Assembly: GCF_000483125.1 (NCBI RefSeq)
Contig: NZ_KI519553.1
Location: forward strand, 283,124-347,123
Length of the DNA stretch: 64,000 bases
From: Atopobium fossor DSM 15642
GTDB taxonomy: Bacteria > Actinomycetota > Coriobacteriia > Coriobacteriales > Atopobiaceae
Reading direction: 5' to 3'
The notes beneath the pieces are model-generated. The model was given only the letters and a program-made list of their open reading frames with translations. It searched no databases and was not told where the DNA came from. Positions 16,250 through 23,918 of this stretch are shown here, one piece after another. Made by a program: the position numbers and the translations under genes. Position 1 is the first letter of the stretch. Every line of letters begins with the position of its first letter.

Positions 16250-17497
16250 ATGGCTAAGTATGCAATTGCGGGAGGAAAACTTGTTGATGGCACCGGTACC
16301 GCCCCCGTTGAGGACTCTTTAGTTCTCATCGATGACGATAAGATTACCTATGCCGGCAAGTCAACCGAGATTCCCGCTGGCTATGAGGTTATCGACGCCA
16401 CAGGCAAAACTGTTATGCCTGGTTTGGTCGATACACACTTGCATTTTTCAGGTAATCTAACCGATAACGATAACGACTGGGTTATCGAGAGCGTTGCTCA
16501 AAAGCAGGCATGTGCTGTTAAGCAGGCATACGATGCATTGAGTCACGGTCTTACTTCGGTAGGCGAGATTGGTCGTAACGGCATTGCTATCCGTGACCTT
16601 GTCAACATGGGTGTTATGAAGGGTCCCCGTATCTTTGCAACTGGTCTTGGTTTATGCCGTGTTGCTGGTCATGGCGATTCGCACCATCTACCCCTACAGA
16701 TTTCAAAGGATTCCCATCCATGGGGCTTCCAAGCGGATGGTCCTTGGGAGTTGCGTAAGGCTATTCGTATGCGCTTGCGTGAGAATCCCGATGGAATTAA
16801 GATTTGGGCGACTGGCGGCGGCATTTGGCGCTGGGACTCCGATCGTCTGCAGTTGTTCTGCACGGAAGAGATTAAGGCAATTGCCGATGAGTGCCGCATG
16901 GTAGAAATTCCTTTGTGGGCGCACTCGTATAACAACTTTGATGCGGCATATGACTGCGTTCGTTTTGGCTGCACTCAGCTTATTCACGGTTTTGAGCTTG
17001 ACGACAGGACCATGAATCTCATGGCCGAAAAGGGCACCTTCTTTACTCCTACCATTGGTTTCTTGCCAACTTGGTATTCCACCTATCCACCTGAGTGGAC
17101 TCCTGAACTTGACAAGTTCCCAGGTGAAACAGTTGTCGAGAAGGGTCTTGAGCGTACCTATGCTAATCTGCGTCGTGCATATGAGCTTAATGTACCTCTT
17201 ACCATTGGTTCCGACTCCTTCTCCTTTGTTACTCCTTATGGCTACGTTACTATTGACGAAATGTATGCTTTCGTCGAGAAGGCCGGTATTTCTGTTCTGG
17301 ATACCATCAAGGCTGCTACGCTCAATGGCGCTAAAATGCTTGGTCATGAAGATGAATTTGGTTCTCTTGAAGCCGGTAAGTCAGCTGACGTCCTTGTCGT
17401 TAAGGGTGACGTTGTAACTAACCTTCATAACCTTACGCCCGATAACATGGATATCATCATGAAGGAAGGCGACATTGTTGTTAAGGACGCCCTATAA
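16250..17497 (+). CDS. Metal-dependent amidohydrolase family protein
   Basis: The 415-residue amidohydrolase has the N-terminal beta-sandwich segment AIAGGKLVDGTGTAPVED and the metal-binding motif DTHLHFSG near residue 63. Later barrel elements include WAHSYNN, LIHGFELDD and IGSDSFSFV (the metal-ligand Asp), and the C-terminal ending LEAGKSADVLVVKGD. It resembles imidazolonepropionase/prolidase-like deacylases, whose substrates vary; none can be assigned. The ATG at 16250 has GGAGGAAG upstream and begins at the conserved sandwich, so the longer frame from 16082 is rejected. A hairpin terminator follows at 17521. The gene has an unusually long structured leader. A CobW-type metallochaperone is encoded next. 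Confidence 0.9.
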   Translation: MAKYAIAGGKLVDGTGTAPVEDSLVLIDDDKITYAGKSTEIPAGYEVIDATGKTVMPGLVDTHLHFSGNLTDNDNDWVIESVAQKQACAVKQAYDALSHGLTSVGEIGRNGIAIRDLVNMGVMKGPRIFATGLGLCRVAGHGDSHHLPLQISKDSHPWGFQADGPWELRKAIRMRLRENPDGIKIWATGGGIWRWDSDRLQLFCTEEIKAIADECRMVEIPLWAHSYNNFDAAYDCVRFGCTQLIHGFELDDRTMNLMAEKGTFFTPTIGFLPTWYSTYPPEWTPELDKFPGETVVEKGLERTYANLRRAYELNVPLTIGSDSFSFVTPYGYVTIDEMYAFVEKAGISVLDTIKAATLNGAKMLGHEDEFGSLEAGKSADVLVVKGDVVTNLHNLTPDNMDIIMKEGDIVVKDAL

Positions 17498-17520
17498 GGT
17501 TGTTTTTTAGGGTTTTTACT

Positions 17521-17575
17521 GGACCTCGATGTCTTTAGCGTGTCGATGGGGCATCGAGGTCTGGTTGATTTTCCT
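17521..17575 (+). terminator. Terminator after the amidohydrolase gene
   Basis: Perfect 10-bp arms GACCTCGATG (17522-17531) and CATCGAGGTC (17552-17561) with a 20-base loop are followed by a T-rich stretch (GATTTTCCTTTT). Confidence 0.75.
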
Positions 17576-17656
17576 TTTGCGATAATTCGCATTGGCGATA
17601 TACAAAGTATTCATTTATTGGGCTCTTTGATTACATTCAAAGAATAAGGGGTTCAC

Positions 17657-18787
17657 ATGACCGATACAAAAAATGTCAAAATCGCTCTTATTACGGGCTA
17701 TCTCGGTGCTGGGAAAACTACGGTACTCAATCGCATTCTTGCTAATAGCGAGGGTGTTCGAGCAGCTGTTATTGTTAATGATATTGGTGAGATAAACGTG
17801 GACGCTAGTCTTATTAAAGAGGGAGGCCTTGCCGATGGTGACGAGGTTATTCCACTGACTAATGGCTGTTTGTGCTGTACCCTGTCCGATGATTTGAACC
17901 TTCAGCTTGGTGATATAGCTGATTCGGGTGATTTTGATTACATTTTTATTGAGGCGTCTGGCATCTGTGAACCTATTCCTATTACTTATACTCTTTCAAC
18001 TTTTTGCAATCAGAGCAAAAAGACGGATAAGCATGCTCATCTTGAACTCGATAACATTGTGGCAGTGGTCGATTGCGCTCGCATGTATGACGAGTTTAAT
18101 GGAGGTAAGGCACTTCTTTCTGATTCTATTGAGGAAGATGATCTTGAGAATTTGCTTATTCAACAAATTGAATTTTGCTCCACCCTCATCCTCAATAAGA
18201 GTGATTTGGTTACCCCAGAGCAGCTACGTGAGCTTAAAGCTATTATTCGCGGCCTGCAGCGTGATGCAGTTATCGTTGAGGCAGTAAGGGGAGAAGTCCC
18301 CATGAGCGAGCTTGTTAACACTAATCGCTTTGATTTTGATAAGGCCTATCGTTCTGCTGTCTGGATGGATGCAATGGAGCATCCAGAAGAGCACGATGAC
18401 CCCGAAGTTTTAGAATACGAGATCTCAACTTTTGTATATGACCGCCGCCGTCCCTTTGATGTTGACCGCTTCAATGATTTTGTGAGCAGTTGGCCAGAAA
18501 GCATCATCCGTGTAAAGGGAAAAGTCTGGCTAAACTGCGATTTTGATATGAGCTATGTGTTTGAGCAGGCAGGAAAGCAAGTTCAACTTTACGAGAATGG
18601 CATTTTCTATGATTCATTTTCGGAAGAAGAGAAGCAACAAATACTTCTTGAACATCCTGAATTGCTTGAAGACTGGAGTTCCGAATATGGTGACCGCATG
18701 ACTAAGCTCTGTTTTATTGGTCGTCATATGGACAAGGATGAGATTATAGCCAAGCTTGATGCCTGTCTTACTGAGTGGATACACTAG
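17657..18787 (+). CDS. CobW/G3E-family GTP-binding metallochaperone
   Basis: The 376-residue COG0523 GTPase has Walker A GYLGAGKTT at residues 14-22 and the metal-binding NGCLCC motif with Cys at 71, 73 and 74. The Walker B-like DYIFIEASGICEP and guanine-recognition NKSD (LILNKSDLV) follow, with a C-terminal CobW_C-like domain after about residue 250. Members deliver Zn, Co, Ni or other metals to client enzymes using GTP. The adjacent amidohydrolase is a metal-dependent enzyme and a CDF metal exporter lies just downstream in reverse. A client relation is therefore plausible but unproven. No Zur-type operator is evident upstream. The start has AAGGGG at normal distance. Confidence 0.92.
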   Translation: MTDTKNVKIALITGYLGAGKTTVLNRILANSEGVRAAVIVNDIGEINVDASLIKEGGLADGDEVIPLTNGCLCCTLSDDLNLQLGDIADSGDFDYIFIEASGICEPIPITYTLSTFCNQSKKTDKHAHLELDNIVAVVDCARMYDEFNGGKALLSDSIEEDDLENLLIQQIEFCSTLILNKSDLVTPEQLRELKAIIRGLQRDAVIVEAVRGEVPMSELVNTNRFDFDKAYRSAVWMDAMEHPEEHDDPEVLEYEISTFVYDRRRPFDVDRFNDFVSSWPESIIRVKGKVWLNCDFDMSYVFEQAGKQVQLYENGIFYDSFSEEEKQQILLEHPELLEDWSSEYGDRMTKLCFIGRHMDKDEIIAKLDACLTEWIH

Positions 18788-18801
18788 GTAAGAATGCAGC
18801 T

Positions 18802-19977
18802 TTAGTCACTGGTGTCTACATCAAGCACAGCACTAATGCGATATGTGGGAAATGCTTGTTGGACCTCGCTGATGATTTGGTCAAAAAGTTTTTGGCGGTC
18901 AGAAGCTCCAAAGTCAATAATGATGTCAAAACTCATGCGTTTCTCGACTTTATCTAGATGGAAGCCGTGCATTTGAATGACATTATCGTGAGCCATGACT
19001 AATCGGGTGACTTCAGAACGGATTTGTTTTGCCTCATCATCAGTAGTGTTTTGTGAATATATTCCTACAGCTGCAAGAATAACGCGACCATTAGTTTGTT
19101 CGTATACATCATGCTGGATTTTACGCGTCAGTTCATCGATTTGCGCCGCACTTTTTGTGTCAGCAAGCTCTATGTGAATGGAGCCGATGAGTGATGTGGG
19201 ACCATAATTGTGTAAATCAAGGTCATATACACCTAAAACACCCTCTGCAGACCGAGTTATTTCCTTGATCTGACGCGATACATCCGCATCAATGCGCTCG
19301 CCTAAAATTTGACTGAGCGTCTCGCTGAGCATGTCAAAACCTGCTTTAACAATGACGCCTGCAATGAGCAGGCCAACCCAGGCGGTTAGATCAATGCCAT
19401 AGCCTAGGTACATGAGGGCAGCAAACAGTGTGGATGCGGTAAGAACAGCATCAAAGAGTGCATCAGAACCCGAAGCTACTAATGAGTCGGAATCAACCCT
19501 TTTACCAGTGCTTTTAACGTATGTTCCAAGCACTAACTTAACAACAATGGTGCTTACAATCACAATCAGAGTAGGTATGCTATAGGAAACCTGTGTGGGT
19601 AATGATAGCGTTTTACCAGACTCAATAAGTGAGGTAATGCCTGCATAGAGCACAATGAGGGAAATGATTGTTGCCGTAAGGTATTCAATGCGTCCATATC
19701 CATAAGGGTGAGCTTTGTTTGCGGGACGTCCTGCAAGCTTAGTGCCCACAATAGTAATAACAGAACTTAGTGCATCAGATAGGTTGTTTACGGCGTCAAG
19801 TGTAATAGCAATAGAGCCGGACAAGGTGCCTACAAATGCTTTGACTACAGCAAGCAGTATATTTGCCGCAATGCCCACAATGCTCGTTCGTACAATAATA
19901 TGCTGACGTACTTGAGAAGAAAGACTCGAGCTAAATGCTGCTCTCGTCTGCTCTTCTGCTTTAGTTTGTGCTGCCAT
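18802..19977 (-). CDS. Cation diffusion facilitator (CDF) family metal transporter
   Basis: This is a proton-coupled divalent metal exporter of 391 residues. The six-helix CDF core starts near residue 35. It has the metal-site motif ITLDAVNNLSDALSS (a DxxxD-type site in helix 2, as NxxxD) followed by HPYGYGRIEYL. The second site, in helix 5, is SGSDALFDAV. The C-terminal cytoplasmic domain (about 215-391) is longer than the minimal one and contains HNYGPTSLIGSIHIEL. Metal specificity (Mn, Fe or Zn) cannot be read safely. The ATG at 19977 has GAGGA upstream and lies 4 bases after the MarR stop, so it is the last gene of the gpx-ohrR-CDF operon. Confidence 0.93.
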   Translation of the reverse strand: MAAQTKAEEQTRAAFSSSLSSQVRQHIIVRTSIVGIAANILLAVVKAFVGTLSGSIAITLDAVNNLSDALSSVITIVGTKLAGRPANKAHPYGYGRIEYLTATIISLIVLYAGITSLIESGKTLSLPTQVSYSIPTLIVIVSTIVVKLVLGTYVKSTGKRVDSDSLVASGSDALFDAVLTASTLFAALMYLGYGIDLTAWVGLLIAGVIVKAGFDMLSETLSQILGERIDADVSRQIKEITRSAEGVLGVYDLDLHNYGPTSLIGSIHIELADTKSAAQIDELTRKIQHDVYEQTNGRVILAAVGIYSQNTTDDEAKQIRSEVTRLVMAHDNVIQMHGFHLDKVEKRMSFDIIIDFGASDRQKLFDQIISEVQQAFPTYRISAVLDVDTSD

Positions 19978-19981
19978 ACGC

Positions 19982-20452
19982 TTATTCCTCAATAGAATGA
20001 GAAGCCCGCACGCTTGCAAGAACTTTATCGAGTAGGCGGCGGAGTTCTGTGGCTTCGCTTACTGTGATGTCAAAACAATTACCCATAGCAGCAGGAATCT
20101 CTTGAGCTTGTTTCTTGAGGTCACTACCAATTTTGGTGAGTTCAACGGTAAGCACTCGCTGATCTTGTACGTCATGATCACGCTTAAGTAAACCCTTTGT
20201 CTCCATCTTGCGCAATAAGGGAGTAAGGGTGCCAGAGTCTAAATAGAGGCGTTCCCCTAAAGATTTTGCTGTGGTCTTTTTGGTTTCCCAGAGCACCATC
20301 ATCACAAGATATTGCGTATAAGTAAGGCCAAGCGGCTCCAAAAATGGTGTATAGCGACGCACCACTTCTTTAGAGCTGGCATAAAGAGGGAAGCATAGTT
20401 GATTATCTAGTTTGAGCATCTGCTCTGTGGGGATATTTGTAATATCAGGCAT
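19982..20452 (-). CDS. OhrR-like MarR-family peroxide-sensing repressor
   Basis: The 156-residue winged-helix protein begins with the OhrR signature LDNQLCFPLYASSKEV, whose Cys20 matches the peroxidatic sensor Cys. The DNA-binding wing follows around residues 60-100 (YLDSGTLTPLLRKMETKGLLKR). OhrR proteins release DNA when Cys is oxidised by organic hydroperoxides. The gene overlaps the stop of the glutathione peroxidase gene (TAATG) and is followed 4 bases later by a CDF transporter gene, so all three are one operon. The tandem TTGTGTACAAC repeats upstream of gpx are the likely operator. Confidence 0.93.
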   Translation of the reverse strand: MPDITNIPTEQMLKLDNQLCFPLYASSKEVVRRYTPFLEPLGLTYTQYLVMMVLWETKKTTAKSLGERLYLDSGTLTPLLRKMETKGLLKRDHDVQDQRVLTVELTKIGSDLKKQAQEIPAAMGNCFDITVSEATELRRLLDKVLASVRASHSIEE

Positions 20453-20994
20453 TAGAGTTGAGCCTCCACCGCTGCTTTTACCTCAGTCATATGTACTGTA
20501 GGCTCAAAGCGAGCAATCAGATTACCTTCACGATCAATTAAGAACTTGGTAAAGTTCCACATGATGTATGCCTTATCACCAAATTTCTTGTTATTGACTG
20601 CTGCAAACTTTTCCAGGCCTTTAGCTTTAAGTCCCTTACCAAATCCTTGGAAGGGCATTTGAGTTGCAAGGGAAACAAAGAGAGGGTCGGCATTCTCACC
20701 GTTTACGTCAATCTTCTTGAATTGAGGGAATTCAGTACCAAACTTCATGGTGCAAAATGCATGAATCTCATCATCGGACTCAGGAGCTTGACCTGCAAAT
20801 TGGTTGCAGGGGAAGTCGAGAATTTCAAAGCCTCGGTCACGGAATTCTGAGTACATTGCCTCGAGGTCTTCATATTGAGGGGTAAAGCCACAACCTGTTG
20901 CAGTGTTTACTACCAGCAAAACCTTATCTTTATAGTCAGAAAGAGTAGTAGTGGTACCATCAGGATTGGAAACAGTAAAATCGTAAATAGCCAT
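20452..20994 (-). CDS. Glutathione peroxidase-family thiol peroxidase
   Basis: The 180-residue peroxidase reduces hydroperoxides, in bacteria usually with thioredoxin. The catalytic Cys35 lies in NTATGCGFTPQY and is encoded by an ordinary Cys codon, not Sec. The tetrad partners lie in FPCNQFAGQAP (Gln) and MWNFTKF (Trp, Asn). The ATG at 20994, with AAAGGAA upstream, is preferred over a start 9 codons earlier. It is first in an operon with the OhrR-like repressor and the CDF exporter, so it is probably peroxide-induced. The stop overlaps the repressor start by one base. Confidence 0.95.
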   Translation of the reverse strand: MAIYDFTVSNPDGTTTTLSDYKDKVLLVVNTATGCGFTPQYEDLEAMYSEFRDRGFEILDFPCNQFAGQAPESDDEIHAFCTMKFGTEFPQFKKIDVNGENADPLFVSLATQMPFQGFGKGLKAKGLEKFAAVNNKKFGDKAYIMWNFTKFLIDREGNLIARFEPTVHMTEVKAAVEAQL

Positions 20995-21060
20995 GGAATA
21001 TTCCTTTCTTTGTGATGACACAGTATTAGCGTGTGCCTCTGTTTGTTGGTTCTATTTTAG

Positions 21061-21086
21061 TTGTGTACAACCTAATTGTGTACAAC
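21061..21086 (-). promoter_or_regulatory. Tandem operator upstream of the gpx-ohrR-CDF operon
   Basis: TTGTGTACAAC occurs at 21061-21071 and again at 21076-21086, a period of 15 bases. Each is a near-palindrome (TTGT-GT-ACAA). On the minus strand the copies lie upstream of a TAAAAT -10-like box about 60 bases from the gpx start, so binding would cover the promoter. The likely ligand is the MarR/OhrR-family repressor of the same operon. Confidence 0.6.
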
Positions 21087-21162
21087 TTTTTTGTGAAAGA
21101 ATAATTCCATCATTTGTTCAAGGCTTTAGAGTGAGTGGACCAAGACTTCCGTTACTACCTTG

Positions 21163-21990
21163 TTAGTGGGAGGATCCGTCCGAAAGCACACCATAGTTTG
21201 CAACAATCTTAAAACCAATTTTGAGATATACGCTTGCTGCAAGGGGATTATCAAAATAAAGTACTAGGTTTTTAAATCCAGCCTCTTTGCAGATTCGACA
21301 AAGTTGTTTGACCGTGTAGGTTGCAAGACCACGATTCCGATATTCCTTGAGTGTTGCCACGCCAATAATCATGGCACCAAAGGAAGATACCGCAGAGATA
21401 GAGGCGGTAGATACAAAGACGTTGTCCATTTTTGTGGCAAGTGCAATACAACCATGGACAAGAGATGCACACTTTTTAGAGATAAAATATTCGCGTTCTT
21501 CTTGAGGAATGCTTGCAAAGTCAATTCCATCAGCTGCACAAAGTAGGCGATGAAGTTGAGCAAAGTCTTTTGCAGTGGAAAGTTGATACAGTTCTGTATG
21601 AGGGTAAGAATCCTGCTGGGTATGAAATTCATCACAATTGAGCGAGGCAAGCTCTAAGGTACGTAAGGAATAAGCATCGAGCTGTTGTTGCAAGTTTTGT
21701 AAAAGTGTAGGGTTGCCATTGATATATTTAATACCAACATGTTTCTTGCTTTTGATGACTTCTATGATTTCCGCAGTATGCTCGATTGGTGCATCGTAGG
21801 AGATGACCATATTTTTTCTTAAAAGCATAATGATGGAAGTTCCAAAAGCATTAGCAATCTTCCATGTTTCAAGCTCTTTTCCGATTTCATACATATGTAA
21901 GTTGGAGAGAAGATATAAGTTCAAATCTGGATGAGTTTTTAAGAAGCCAACAAGTTGAGCTTTGTCTTGTTTGCTACATTTTGAAATCAT
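21163..21990 (-). CDS. GNAT family N-acetyltransferase
   Basis: The 275-residue predicted acyltransferase has a C-terminal GNAT fold. The acetyl-CoA motif is ATLKEYRNRGLATYTVKQL near residues 215-232, followed by NLVLYFDNPLAASVYLKIGF, the typical beta5-alpha4 end. The N-terminal half is an additional domain like that of two-domain acetyltransferases (DUF4081/FR47-like group). The substrate is unknown. GGAGGT precedes the start. It stands alone: the gpx operon lies downstream on the same strand after 168 bases, and the tRNA-Phe terminator lies upstream. Confidence 0.85.
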   Translation of the reverse strand: MISKCSKQDKAQLVGFLKTHPDLNLYLLSNLHMYEIGKELETWKIANAFGTSIIMLLRKNMVISYDAPIEHTAEIIEVIKSKKHVGIKYINGNPTLLQNLQQQLDAYSLRTLELASLNCDEFHTQQDSYPHTELYQLSTAKDFAQLHRLLCAADGIDFASIPQEEREYFISKKCASLVHGCIALATKMDNVFVSTASISAVSSFGAMIIGVATLKEYRNRGLATYTVKQLCRICKEAGFKNLVLYFDNPLAASVYLKIGFKIVANYGVLSDGSSH

Positions 21991-22032
21991 GGCTTACCTC
22001 CAGACTCTATAAATGGCACTAGGATAACAAAA

Positions 22033-22058
22033 AACCTCCTACCAAAAGGTAGGAGGTT
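22033..22058 (-). terminator. Terminator of tRNA-Phe
   Basis: A perfect 11-bp stem (AACCTCCTACC with GGTAGGAGGTT) with a 4-base loop is followed on the minus strand by a run of T. It begins about 10 bases past the tRNA 3' end. Confidence 0.92.
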
Positions 22059-22067
22059 TGAAAGTTC

Positions 22068-22143
<76 letters not shown>

Positions 22144-22224
22144 ATGCGCTGCTTTAATGTCAGCTCAATAAATATAGCAAACTCAGGCAGAACGTCAAGT
22201 CTCATTTTTGTTTTGATGCAAAAC

Positions 22225-23514
22225 TTATGTCTTAGGTATCCAAACCTTTTCAACGAGTTTTGCTGGGACAGCAACGGTAGCAGCACGACGCTTACGTTCT
22301 TTATACTCGTTCATCTCCTCAATAGAAGGAGGTGTAGGGGAGTTAAGAATTTCTTCGTAGTTTGCTGATGGAACAGCAATTTGCTGTAAGGACTGCGCAA
22401 TTGTTTTGTTAAGTGGCGCTAATGAATCAGAAACTATCTGACCTATAAGGGCTTTAATAAATTCAAAAATGACGTCCTTATCGGGATCTTCAAGAGCATT
22501 AACCGCCTCCCAAATTCTGCGTATACCATCGGCGCCAGTATTGGCAAGCTCATTGGTGGTAGTAGCGCCACAGGCTTCAATGCAACCAAATAGCATGTCG
22601 GCAAAGTGTTTACGTTCATCTTTTGTGCGTTTTTCGACAACCTCGTTGAGAAGTACGCATACATGCTGTGCGGCAATAGATGGGGTATTGCTATATACGA
22701 AGTGTGGACCTAATACCTGCCAGGTAAAGGCATCGTGTTGCATGATATCTGCATCTGATGTTTGTGCGTGGATAACCTGAGGGGTGGCGGCATGGTGCAT
22801 AAGACCACTTACAATGCAGTACTCCGGTGTGAAAAGGCTAGTTTTATTAACGAGTGCTTCAAGTTTGGAGAAGGGGACAACATCTTCCAAAAACCCTGGT
22901 GCATCATTGCACCACAGCTTGGTTATGCGCTTTTGAGTTGATGTATTTGCCATAGCTGTGGCATAAGCAGCTAAGTTACCGCCCTTAGAATGGCCTCCCA
23001 CTTGCAACTTTCCAGAAACACTAACGGCAATGCGAGACAGGTACTCTACTGCATCAGTCTGAGCAGCCACCGTTTGGAAGCTAATATTGAGGTCTTCTCG
23101 CCAGCCATGAATGGTTCCGTCAGTACCACGGAAGGCAACGTAGTAACTGCCGTTGGGCAATGCAAAGCTCACGGCACCAAATTGTTCTTGCGTCTGAGGA
23201 TTGTCTTTTTCCTCATAAAAACCAACTCGTACATTTTTAAAGCGTTTAGATGCGGCTGCTTTTTGAAGTAAAAACGAGGTATAAGTGGATACAAATCCGC
23301 TCGCTTCATACAGTTGTTCTTTACTGTGGCTGGCAAAGTACTTGGCACTTACGTCTTGGAGGGTATCTGATGGTGTTGGGGCATCCATAGGTGCGCTACC
23401 TGCAAGATCCAGATAGGATAGCTGGGACAAAATAAGATTATCCACTTCATTAAAGGGAGAGCCAGCAAAGCTCACCTCGCCAAACCAGTCCAAATAATCA
23501 AGTATATTTGCCAT
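22225..23514 (-). CDS. Mbeg1-like alpha/beta hydrolase (DUF2974)
   Basis: The 429-residue lipase-like protein starts with NILDYLDWFGEVSF, typical of the DUF2974 family. The core has YVAFRGTDGTIHGWREDLNISF (oxyanion side) and the nucleophile elbow GGHSKGGNLA near residue 178, a GxSxG motif. No signal peptide is present, so it is probably cytoplasmic. Members are annotated as Mbeg1-like lipases; the substrate is unknown. The C-terminal 100 residues are charged (KERKRRA). It lies 8 bases after the small protein gene at 23523-23816 on the same strand, so the two are co-transcribed. Confidence 0.88.
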   Translation of the reverse strand: MANILDYLDWFGEVSFAGSPFNEVDNLILSQLSYLDLAGSAPMDAPTPSDTLQDVSAKYFASHSKEQLYEASGFVSTYTSFLLQKAAASKRFKNVRVGFYEEKDNPQTQEQFGAVSFALPNGSYYVAFRGTDGTIHGWREDLNISFQTVAAQTDAVEYLSRIAVSVSGKLQVGGHSKGGNLAAYATAMANTSTQKRITKLWCNDAPGFLEDVVPFSKLEALVNKTSLFTPEYCIVSGLMHHAATPQVIHAQTSDADIMQHDAFTWQVLGPHFVYSNTPSIAAQHVCVLLNEVVEKRTKDERKHFADMLFGCIEACGATTTNELANTGADGIRRIWEAVNALEDPDKDVIFEFIKALIGQIVSDSLAPLNKTIAQSLQQIAVPSANYEEILNSPTPPSIEEMNEYKERKRRAATVAVPAKLVEKVWIPKT

Positions 23515-23522
23515 GATAGTGA

Positions 23523-23816
23523 CTAATCCTTAAGCCAAAAAATCTTACCAGTAGTGGGGTCAAATTCAACCTGCTTGCCGCGTTGCTCAAAGTAGTCCCG
23601 CACACGTCGTTGAGCATAGGTTAAATCATACTCACCATCTTTATTGCGTGGACGGTCTGGGTCGAGGTCGTTTACCTTGATTTCAATACTACATGTTTGC
23701 TTGCCACAGGCATCGTGTAGGTGAATCTTGGGGGTACTGTCTGTGGTATGAGTAGACGCGTCATTTGCAAATTGGTGGTTAAGATCAACTACGTCACCTA
23801 TTTTAATTATGTTCAT
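23523..23816 (-). CDS. Conserved-looking small protein of unknown function
   Basis: The product of 97 residues is not recognised. It starts MNIIKIGDVVDLNHQF and ends with TYAQRRVRDYFEQRGKQVEF and a short strand-rich tail. It is soluble and charged, with no membrane segment. The ATG at 23816 is preferred over a TTG 11 codons earlier, although the AGAAAGCAG site is weak. It is first in a two-gene unit with the Mbeg1-like hydrolase, so a partner or regulator role is possible. It is divergent from the tannase-like gene. Confidence 0.7.
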   Translation of the reverse strand: MNIIKIGDVVDLNHQFANDASTHTTDSTPKIHLHDACGKQTCSIEIKVNDLDPDRPRNKDGEYDLTYAQRRVRDYFEQRGKQVEFDPTTGKIFWLKD

Positions 23817-23918
23817 AGAAGTCTGCTTTCTTGTGTGTTTTCTCGCCAAATTTATCTGTAAAAACTTACTAGTAGACTATTATATTTTGCAATACTTTCT
23901 TGCAACGAGGAGTACGTT

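Noticed and set aside
16703-17347. 214-residue minus-strand frame inside the amidohydrolase
   Set aside because: The opposite strand carries the conserved amidohydrolase metal-site motifs, and this frame has no start signal or recognisable domain.
20452-20994. Selenocysteine glutathione peroxidase
   Set aside because: The catalytic position is an ordinary Cys codon in a continuous frame. No in-frame TGA or SECIS-like hairpin is needed.
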